This document shows, one piece after another, positions 1-4,684 of a stretch of 5,827 nt of DNA; the stretch's first letter is position 1; each line of letters starts with the position of its first letter. The stretch comes from Candidatus Acidiferrum typicum (GTDB lineage: Bacteria > Acidobacteriota > Terriglobia > Acidiferrales > UBA7541), in the NCBI GenBank assembly GCA_025463105.1, contig JAOAPW010000280.1, positions 1 through 5,827 of the forward strand, given 5' to 3'. The translations under genes were made by a program, and so were the position numbers. Under the pieces are notes generated by a model that saw only the letters and a program-made list of their open reading frames with translations, ran no database searches and was not told where the DNA came from.

Positions 1-469
1 ATAGCCGAGACTCCTGTACTGCCATCGCTACCGTGTAGCCTTGCTTATGGCGCAATTCCCCATGTTCGGCAGCCGCCTTTGAAACCGGAGCTTTAATTCC
101 TGCGCGCAGACGCAAACGCGCAACGACGTCATGCAGAAGCTGAGGAAGATGCCCCGTGCGCTCTTCCTGGATCATCGGAATACTCATTAGGTCTGGCTCC
201 TTCTCTACCCGGATAAGCCATTCCGCAATCACAGTATGAAGTTCACGTTCGAGAATGTCCGCCACACTCTCAACAACGACAGCATCGTCACTCACGTTCG
301 CTGCTCTGGTACATACGTGCTTAGCGAAAGCTTGCGCGCGCATGGTGTTAAGATGCTGCATGATCTGGTTTATCGTCAGACCATCAAGAGTACAGCCCGG
401 AGCCTCGAACGGACATCCACACTGGCTACATACCCATTCTTGGCGGATTTTAGTTAGCTCGCGTTCCAT
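1..469 (-). CDS. Sensor-like protein with N-terminal Cys-rich motif and RsbRD_N-like domain (3' end outside window)
   Basis: The frame stays open from the ATG at 469 to the left edge, so 156 N-terminal residues are visible and the C-terminus is missing. Residues 12-53 hold a metal-binding-like pattern: C14xxC17, C19, C26, then H51 and C53. Residues 69-156 look like the all-helical sensor domain found ahead of histidine kinases and Rsb-type regulators, with conserved-looking stretches HLPQLLHDVV and EHGELRHKQGYT followed by QESRL. The family assignment (RsbRD_N, or an acidobacterial stand-alone relative) is from memory of the motif. ATG 469 is chosen because it lies just before the Cys motif and overlaps the preceding small ORF by 16 bases, an arrangement that suggests translational coupling. 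No good Shine-Dalgarno sequence is seen. The frame is open upstream to 643 with only rare start codons such as TTG. Its job is probably signalling. Whether a kinase or output domain follows cannot be seen. Confidence 0.72.
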   Translation of the reverse strand, partial: MERELTKIRQEWVCSQCGCPFEAPGCTLDGLTINQIMQHLNTMRAQAFAKHVCTRAANVSDDAVVVESVADILERELHTVIAEWLIRVEKEPDLMSIPMIQEERTGHLPQLLHDVVARLRLRAGIKAPVSKAAAEHGELRHKQGYTVAMAVQESRL

Positions 470-594
470 GCTGCAAGCTGCTTCTTCGTTGCCTTCTCTC
501 TGACGGACTTCGTGAGATAAGGCTTTGTAGCTTCCTTTTTCAGCCAAGACACCATTGCCAAGAATGCTAGGTCCAACTTTTTCTTTTTGGGCAC
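454..594 (-). CDS. Small lysine-rich protein, 46 aa, GTG start
   Basis: This short ORF begins GTG (594-592) as VPKKKKLDLAFLAMVSW, continues as a basic helical-looking chain (residues 19-41, about one third Lys/Arg) and ends AAWNAS with TAA at 456-454. The middle AFLAMVSWL is hydrophobic, so the chain could be amphipathic. It fills most of the gap between the zinc-knuckle gene and the sensor gene, and its last 16 bases overlap the sensor start in another frame. It lies in the same frame as the upstream zinc-knuckle gene, separated by one TAA at 612-610, so the two could be halves of one ancestral gene or a readthrough product. No strong ribosome site precedes the GTG. The alternative ATG at 555 would give 33 residues. 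No function is recognised. The case rests on packing and on the non-random lysine-rich composition. Confidence 0.42.
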   Translation of the reverse strand: MPKKKKLDLAFLAMVSWLKKEATKPYLTKSVREKATKKQLAAWNAS

Positions 595-609
595 GCTTAC
601 ACCGTAGAC

Positions 610-828
610 TTAGCGGCTTTTTGTTATCTTCTTTTCCCAAGCTTCAGCAGCCGCAACCTTCCGGGTCGGATGCGGTTCGTTTCGTGGGCCACCAGCACCC
701 AGAACGCACCGTTTCCCGGCAGCTACACCGCACGTTGGACAGGCGACTGAAGAGTGCTGCTTTCGTGTCACTTGCGTCGTTTTCAAATCTTGCCTCCGTT
801 GCACTGCGTCAAGGTTCGGCGATGCCAT
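610..828 (-). CDS. Small zinc-knuckle-like protein, 72 aa
   Basis: The protein has a polar, basic first third and then the pattern C30-PT-C33 with Gly34, G38xxC41, R49, H53 and R56. This CPTCG...G..C...G..R..PH..R arrangement recurs in small actinobacterial, phage and acidobacterial zinc-finger-like proteins, where Cys, Cys, Cys and His are thought to hold one metal ion. The C-terminus (residues 57-72) is a short charged helix rich in Ala and Lys. ATG 828 lies 9 bases after the stop of the Crp/Fnr gene, so the two are very likely co-transcribed. No Shine-Dalgarno sequence is visible in that gap, which suggests translational coupling or a weak start. Nucleic-acid binding is a reasonable guess for such a fold but is not shown by the sequence. 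The pattern is clear enough that this is probably a real gene. Confidence 0.72.
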   Translation of the reverse strand: MASPNLDAVQRRQDLKTTQVTRKQHSSVACPTCGVAAGKRCVLGAGGPRNEPHPTRKVAAAEAWEKKITKSR

Positions 829-837
829 TTGGTTGGT

Positions 838-1509
838 CTACGTTTTGTTGACGGACATCGGGCGATTTTCCAAGAACGCGGTGACGAGTGCGCTATTTAT
901 TTGCAAGCCCCCGTTGTAGTTGACCAAGCCCTTCTTCTTGAACTCGTTCATGAATTTACTTACTCTTGGGCGGGTGGTTCCAACCATCTCCGCCAGCGTT
1001 GATTGGCTCACCTTCAGCGGGGAGTCCGACTTCGATTCCTTAGTTATTTCCCCAAACAGCAAGAGAACTCGCGCCAGTCGCCTTTCGCTGAAATTGAAGA
1101 ATTGATCTATTAGGTCTTCCTCGATTCGAACAACCCGTGAAAGCAAATATCCAACGAACAGCCTTGCAAACTGCGGGTCTCTCTTGAGCGTGCGAATCGT
1201 CTTCTCCTTTTGCAGTCGAATGACATTGGATTGTCCAATTGATCTCGCCGTGCAAATTCGCAGAGGTTGCCCTGCTAGACAGCCTTCGCCAAAAAAGCTG
1301 CCTCTCTGTAGGATGGCGATTATAGCTTTCTTGCGCGTAGTGACCGCCGTGAGCTTCACCGTCCCGCTCTCGATATAGAAGATAGAGTCCGCTGAGTCCC
1401 CTTGGGAAAAGACGACCTCTTTGTCTCGGTAGTTCCGAAAAGTCATACCAGTACGGAACTTTTTGCAGAGAAGTGTGTGACTGACACCGAGACTACGTTT
1501 ACTCGCCAT
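838..1509 (-). CDS. Crp/Fnr-family transcriptional regulator
   Basis: A 223-residue protein, the usual Crp/Fnr length. Residues about 22-115 form the cyclic-nucleotide-binding beta roll, with F34SQGDSAD and F43YIESGTVKL followed by the cassette F73GEGCLAGQPLR84. A long dimer helix lies at about 116-150. Residues about 165-205 form the winged helix-turn-helix, with V167SQSTLAEMVGTTRPRVSKFM as the helix-turn-helix core. Glu75 and Arg84 sit roughly where CRP keeps its cAMP contacts, but the following Ser/Thr is Ile, so cAMP binding is doubtful. There is no N-terminal cysteine cluster for an Fnr iron-sulfur centre; only C15, C77 and C86 are present. The ligand is therefore unknown. ATG 1509 is preceded by a good ribosome site (GAAGGAG, about 10 bases upstream), which fixes the start. 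It heads the minus-strand unit of small and sensor genes and may control them and itself. Confidence 0.93.
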   Translation of the reverse strand: MASKRSLGVSHTLLCKKFRTGMTFRNYRDKEVVFSQGDSADSIFYIESGTVKLTAVTTRKKAIIAILQRGSFFGEGCLAGQPLRICTARSIGQSNVIRLQKEKTIRTLKRDPQFARLFVGYLLSRVVRIEEDLIDQFFNFSERRLARVLLLFGEITKESKSDSPLKVSQSTLAEMVGTTRPRVSKFMNEFKKKGLVNYNGGLQINSALVTAFLENRPMSVNKT

Positions 1510-1519
1510 TCGCGGCCTG

Positions 1520-1526
1520 CTCCTTC
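1520..1526 (-). promoter_or_regulatory. Ribosome binding site of the Crp/Fnr gene
   Basis: On the minus strand these bases read GAAGGAG, a near-perfect Shine-Dalgarno sequence. It ends 10 bases before the ATG at 1509 and supports that start over the internal Met at residue 22. Confidence 0.7.
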
Positions 1527-2020
1527 AATTGACTCAGGAAAGTGGTTAAGCGAATCAACAATCGTAGACTCATACGACCAACCCCGTCTAGATGACTAAA
1601 ATTGACCACATGCAAGGTGAGCAAAAGTGAACAGCCAGAAGTGAGTAACTGTGCTATGGCGAGAGCAAAACGGGTTCAGCAGGTCAACACAACGCTGGAG
1701 CGTGGGGAGCAGTTAGCGCAACTTCCAACGCGAATGACATCACAGCGGCTTTGTGTACAAACTGTGTACGGAAGAGGCAGTTTAGACGGGCCTTTTGGGG
1801 CTATAAGCAACGTCGAATCAATGACAGATTCTTGAGCTACAGGCCCAACTCGAAGAACCGCTCGTTGCTGCGACAAACATCATCGCGGGCTGTGAACGAA
1901 CGGGTCAAGTATAGAGAGATTGCCGCTGAAGCCTTCTATGCAGAGGCCGCAGGGTGTATATTGCGGGTCAGACCGACAATCAAAAAAGGGAATTACAGCA
2001 GCCGCGGGCGGGAATGATCA

Positions 2021-2030
2021 CGCCGGGAGG
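2021..2030 (+). promoter_or_regulatory. Ribosome binding site of the exported hydrolase
   Basis: The sequence CGCCGGGAGG ends 6 bases before the ATG at 2037 and contains the GGGAGG core. It selects this ATG, which also begins a proper signal peptide, over the in-frame ATG at 1920 that would add 39 residues without pattern. Confidence 0.7.
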
Positions 2031-2036
2031 CACCTC

Positions 2037-3122
2037 ATGAAGGCGAAGATACGCACTCTTCTTGTTATTTTAGCCATTGCGATTTCCGTGTGCTTTTCGT
2101 TCGATGCGATTGCCGGAGCGCAGGGCGGAGGTGGCGCTCCATCATCCGCGTCAACAATCTCTGGCAAGATTTATCAGTTCGAGAAAATCGCGGACGGCGT
2201 GTATTACGCCACATCCAATAGTCCGATGGCTACCGGCGGAAATCATCCCATCATCATCAACGACCGCGACGTAGTTCTGGTTGATGACGGGACGACTCCG
2301 GCCGCCGCTCGGGCGCTGCTGCAGGATATGAAACTGATCACGGACAAACCTGTACGTTGGGTGGTCAACACGCACTTTCATTACGATCACACCGATGGGA
2401 ACTCTGTGTTCGGGCCCGACGTTGAAATCATCGGGCACGAATATGTACGCCATGCGATTGCGGACCTCGATGTGGTTCATCGGGAGCCTTTGAAGTCGGC
2501 TCTGGCGAATATGCCGATTCAGATTGAGTCGCTCAAGAAACAGTTGGGAGACGCAAGGGATCCCGCACAGCGCGCCACCCTTGAAAAGCAGCTCGCCGCC
2601 ACTCAAGCGGATTTGGAAGAGATCAAGACTCTCAAGCCGACTCCCCCCACAATGTCGTATTCATCGAAAATGACGCTGTTTCGGGGCCAGCGCGAAATTC
2701 AGCTTCTGTTTCTTGGCCGTGGCCACACGCAGGGTGACACCGTTGTGTTTCTGCCGAAAGAAAAAATCGTGTGCACCGGAGACTTGATGGAATCCCGTCT
2801 TGCTTATATGGGCGATGCCATGTTTGACGAATGGGTCACCACACTCGACGCGCTCAAGGAACTCCAATTTGATACCGTGCTCCCGGGGCACGGCGTCCCG
2901 TTCCATGAAAAGTCTTTGATCACGGCGTATCAATCCTATCTGAAAGACTTCACCATCAAAGTTGCCGAGCTCCGCAAACAGGGGCTGTCAGCGGAGGAAA
3001 CAGCCCAGAAAGTGGATCTGACATCCCACAAGGCCGACTTCCCGCAGATCCAGGGTCCCGGAGCTGAAGTAAGGGGCGTTCGACGAATGTATGAATGGAT
3101 GGACGAACGCGCCAAGCGATAG
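2037..3122 (+). CDS. Exported metallo-beta-lactamase-fold hydrolase
   Basis: A 361-residue protein. Residues 1-28 are a typical Sec signal peptide: basic MKAKIR, a hydrophobic core at about 8-21, and a likely cut after AGA (28) or AIA (26). The mature protein should act in the periplasm or at the envelope. All metal ligands of a two-zinc metallo-beta-lactamase fold are present: H113xH115xD117H118 in NTHFHYDHTDGN, H230 in GRGHTQGD, the bridging D249 in CTGDL, and H285 in LPGHG. The ligand set resembles glyoxalase II-like and quinoprotein-relay-type members, so antibiotic hydrolysis cannot be assumed. Between the first motif and H230 lies an insertion of about 45 residues (about 151-200) rich in Leu, Lys, Glu and Gln that looks like a helical hairpin or coiled coil. 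A C-terminal helical tail (about 295-361) follows the last ligand. The substrate is unknown. The next gene begins 120 bp downstream, so an operon is uncertain. Confidence 0.9.
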   Translation: MKAKIRTLLVILAIAISVCFSFDAIAGAQGGGGAPSSASTISGKIYQFEKIADGVYYATSNSPMATGGNHPIIINDRDVVLVDDGTTPAAARALLQDMKLITDKPVRWVVNTHFHYDHTDGNSVFGPDVEIIGHEYVRHAIADLDVVHREPLKSALANMPIQIESLKKQLGDARDPAQRATLEKQLAATQADLEEIKTLKPTPPTMSYSSKMTLFRGQREIQLLFLGRGHTQGDTVVFLPKEKIVCTGDLMESRLAYMGDAMFDEWVTTLDALKELQFDTVLPGHGVPFHEKSLITAYQSYLKDFTIKVAELRKQGLSAEETAQKVDLTSHKADFPQIQGPGAEVRGVRRMYEWMDERAKR

Positions 3123-3242
3123 TTTTGCCTCACAATTAACCGTGCTCTCTTCGATGCCGGGTATGGATGCCCGCTTGAGGGTTAGCATCCGGCTGTCGTA
3201 TGATTCATCGGCGGCGATCGGCGTTTCAAATCCGCACAAAAC
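3123..3242 (+). other. Short intergenic region with possible hairpins
   Basis: Two mutually exclusive hairpins can be drawn. One is CGGGTA/TGCCCG with a TGGA loop (3158-3173, one G-T pair). The other is GGATGC/GCATCC (3165-3170 with 3185-3190). No run of T follows either, so a rho-independent terminator is not supported. No Shine-Dalgarno sequence precedes the ATG at 3243. Confidence 0.3.
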
Positions 3243-3854
3243 ATGTTAACACGTAAAATTGGCGAAGGTGGCCGCTGGCTGCTCGAAAAAATCGTGGATG
3301 CGGTGGCCTCCACGGGCATCAATCCCAATCTTCTGACATTTTTCGGTCTCCTGGTAAACGGCTGGGCGGCTGTGCTGTTTGCAATGGGAAAATTCCGGTC
3401 CGGGGCACTCGTTATTTTCTTCGCCGCGTTTCTGGACATGCTGGACGGCCAGGTAGCCCGTCGGGAAAAACGCGTGACAGCGTTCGGCGCGTTTTTCGAT
3501 TCGACGCTGGACCGCTACTCGGACATGGCGCTCTACATGGGCTTGCTCGTGTACTACGCCGAGGCCGGAAGATCATCCTACGTAATTCTCGCGGCTGTGG
3601 CGACGGCTGGATCAGTGATGGTCAGCTATTCGCGGGCGCGAGCCGAGTCGCTGATTCCATTGTGCAAGGTTGGATTCATGGAGCGCCCCGAACGCATGGT
3701 CCTGCTGATTCTTGGCGGCATTTTCAATCGCATGGCGCCGGCGCTGTGGGTGATCTCCGTCGTTTCGACAATCACGGTCATCCACCGCATCGTCCACACC
3801 TGGCAGGAAACCAAGGCCGGCCGCACGCTTCCGGGAATCCGCCTATCCCTTTAA
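3243..3854 (+). CDS. CDP-alcohol phosphatidyltransferase, phosphatidylinositol-phosphate-synthase-like
   Basis: A 203-residue integral membrane enzyme with about six hydrophobic segments. It carries the complete CDP-alcohol phosphotransferase signature D65xxD68G69xxA72R73-x8-G82xxxD86xxxD90; the four Asp bind metal and activate the acceptor hydroxyl. The enzyme moves a phosphatidyl (or similar) group from a CDP-lipid to an alcohol in the inner membrane. Downstream, S128YSRARAE135 and E147RPER151 resemble the region that binds inositol phosphate in actinobacterial PgsA1 and other phosphatidylinositol-phosphate synthases. That is the favoured substrate class, with phosphatidylglycerol-phosphate synthase as the alternative. 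The start at 3243 lacks a good ribosome site, but an in-frame stop at 3201 leaves no ATG further upstream. Acyltransferase and lipid-kinase genes lie just beyond the toxin-antitoxin pair, which fits a phospholipid role. Confidence 0.9.
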   Translation: MLTRKIGEGGRWLLEKIVDAVASTGINPNLLTFFGLLVNGWAAVLFAMGKFRSGALVIFFAAFLDMLDGQVARREKRVTAFGAFFDSTLDRYSDMALYMGLLVYYAEAGRSSYVILAAVATAGSVMVSYSRARAESLIPLCKVGFMERPERMVLLILGGIFNRMAPALWVISVVSTITVIHRIVHTWQETKAGRTLPGIRLSL

Positions 3855-3883
3855 CCTTTCCGCGTATACAGTTCCCGACTTTG

Positions 3884-3912
3884 TTGAACGAAATGCACAA
3901 TGTAGCTACAAT
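3884..3912 (+). promoter_or_regulatory. Promoter of the toxin-antitoxin operon
   Basis: A sigma70-type promoter: -35 TTGAAC at 3884-3889, a 17-bp spacer, and -10 TACAAT at 3907-3912 (five of six consensus bases). The predicted start of transcription is near 3919, only about 11 bases before the antitoxin ATG, so the leader would be very short. The -10 box overlaps the first operator palindrome. Confidence 0.6.
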
Positions 3913-3930
3913 GGAATTGAGGTAGCTACA
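3901..3930. promoter_or_regulatory. Twin palindromic operator of the toxin-antitoxin operon
   Basis: TGTAGCTACA (3901-3910) is a perfect 10-bp palindrome, and its 8-bp core GTAGCTAC returns at 3922-3929. The centres are exactly 20 bp apart, two helical turns, so bound dimers would sit on one face of the DNA. The first site covers the -10 box. The second covers the spacer between the ribosome site and the start codon. This is the expected layout for self-repression by a Phd/VapB-type antitoxin and its toxin complex; binding itself is inferred. Confidence 0.75.
3919..3922 (+). promoter_or_regulatory. Ribosome binding site of the antitoxin
   Basis: GAGG lies 7 bases before the ATG at 3930. Its last base is the first base of the second operator palindrome, so DNA signals for repression and translation initiation are interleaved. 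Confidence 0.6.
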
Positions 3931-4211
3931 TGCGAACCGTAGGCAGCCGTGAATTAAAGAACCGCCTCGGCCGGTATCTGGGACTGGTCGGCAAGGGCGA
4001 AACAATTATCGTCACCGACCGGGGCAAACCAGTCGCGCGTCTCGTCCCTCCCGGCCCTCATCAAGAAGAGCCCGTCGGATTGGAAGAGGTTCTGCGGCAA
4101 CTGGAAGCGGAAGGGCATCTCCGAAGAGGTACCCGGCCATTTAAGCGAATTAAGCCAATTCGCATAAAGGGCAAACCTGCGTCACAAATCATATTGGAAG
4201 ACCGCGATTGA
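3930..4211 (+). CDS. vapB: Phd/YefM-type antitoxin (VapB-like)
   Basis: A 93-residue protein. Residues 1-41 match the Phd/YefM DNA-binding fold: a start like TVGSRELKNRL, then GETIIVTDRGKPVARLVP, the hallmark strand-turn-strand of prevent-host-death antitoxins. Residues 42-93 form the toxin-binding tail: acidic helix EPVGLEEVLRQLEAEGHL, a basic stretch (67-82), and the terminal ASQIILEDRD, whose acidic end is typical for blocking a PIN toxin active site. The protein should neutralise the downstream toxin and, alone or with it, repress the operon through the GTAGCTAC sites. Its stop TGA shares one base with the toxin start (TGATG), which couples translation. The symbol reflects pairing with a PIN toxin; the fold is Phd-like rather than AbrB-like. 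Confidence 0.92.
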   Translation: MRTVGSRELKNRLGRYLGLVGKGETIIVTDRGKPVARLVPPGPHQEEPVGLEEVLRQLEAEGHLRRGTRPFKRIKPIRIKGKPASQIILEDRD

Positions 4212-4684
4212 TGCTTTATCTCGATAGCTCAGTCCTTGTTAAGCGCTACATTCAAGAAAAAGGAAGCGAAACTGTCAATTCCCGATTCGACCGAGGAGAA
4301 ACAATTTATACATCCATCCTCAGTTTCGCTGAAGTGCACGCAGCAATTGGGCGCAAATATCGAGTTGGGGAATTGAACAGCAAAGAGAAGAAAAAACTTA
4401 TTGACGAATTCCAGGCTGATTGGCTTTTCAGCTTGAATATTTTGGAATTGACCACGGTCACGATGATCGCACTACCGTCACTATGCGAGCAGTACTCCCT
4501 CAGAGCAAGTGATTCCGTTCACCTTTCTGCCGCATTTTGGCTGAAAGATGCGATTCGACTTCGCGCCAAAGGTTTTGAAGACAGCGGGAACTCGGTTGAG
4601 TTTGGTGTCTCTGACGGCCAGTTAGGCAAAGCCGCGCTCAAGTGCGGTTTCCCTATATTCAACCCCGAACGGGTGAAAGATTAG
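4211..4684 (+). CDS. vapC: PIN-domain ribonuclease toxin (VapC)
   Basis: A 157-residue protein spanning one PIN domain, slightly longer than the usual 130-145. Its acidic residues are in the expected places: D5 in LYLDSSVLVKRY, E41 in SFAEVHAA, D101 in RASDSVHLSAA and D135 in VSDGQLGKAA. These bind Mg2+ or Mn2+ for RNA cleavage, so the toxin appears intact. Family members cut tRNAs or rRNA and stop growth when the antitoxin is lost. The specific target is unknown. The segment between D101 and D135 holds an extra charged loop of about 15 residues (113-130) that explains the length. ATG 4211 is chosen because it forms the TGATG junction with the antitoxin; a TTG one codon upstream is possible but not needed. 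The 3' end overlaps the convergent acyltransferase gene by 26 bp. Confidence 0.93.
   Translation: MLYLDSSVLVKRYIQEKGSETVNSRFDRGETIYTSILSFAEVHAAIGRKYRVGELNSKEKKKLIDEFQADWLFSLNILELTTVTMIALPSLCEQYSLRASDSVHLSAAFWLKDAIRLRAKGFEDSGNSVEFGVSDGQLGKAALKCGFPIFNPERVKD

Larger units (their letters stand above)
1510..2036. other. 527-bp divergent intergenic region, no gene recognised
   Basis: This stretch lies between the leftward Crp/Fnr gene and the rightward hydrolase gene and should contain both promoters. The ORFs across it have random-looking composition and no domain signature. Visible elements are weak: TGTGTAC repeated directly at 1752-1758 and 1763-1769 (11 bp apart, one helical turn); three GTGA steps at 1617, 1627 and 1641; CGGGTCA at 1901-1907 and 1964-1970; and an imperfect dyad GTTAAGCGAATCAA at 1545-1558, whose right half matches the Fnr half-site ATCAA. 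No convincing -35/-10 pair, tRNA or strong hairpin was found. A small RNA or decayed gene cannot be excluded by eye. Confidence 0.6.

Noticed and set aside
236..503. Plus-strand ORFs across the left edge
   Set aside because: They are shadows of the minus-strand sensor gene, which has motif support.
1785..1803. Possible hairpin around GGGCCTTTTGGGGCT
   Set aside because: The stem is only about three pairs with poor symmetry, likely chance.
1676..1876. Minus-strand ORF of 66 codons with several Cys residues
   Set aside because: The Cys spacing matches no zinc pattern, there is no ribosome site, and it is isolated in a noncoding-looking stretch.
1751..2017. Plus-strand ORF of 88 codons in the divergent region
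   Set aside because: Composition is irregular, no motif is seen, it overlaps another frame and it has no convincing ribosome site.
1920..2036. In-frame upstream ATG that would lengthen the metallo-beta-lactamase-fold protein by 39 residues
   Set aside because: The extra residues hide a clear signal peptide, and GGGAGG sits properly in front of the ATG at 2037.
2151..2606. Minus-strand ORF of 151 codons
   Set aside because: It is antisense to the hydrolase gene with its complete metal site and has no family signature of its own.
3158..3190. Rho-independent terminator after the hydrolase gene
   Set aside because: Short hairpins can be drawn, but no T-run follows and the stems compete with each other.
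4208..4210. TTG as start of the toxin
   Set aside because: The ATG three bases later makes the TGATG junction usual for these operons and gives the normal MLYLDSS start.
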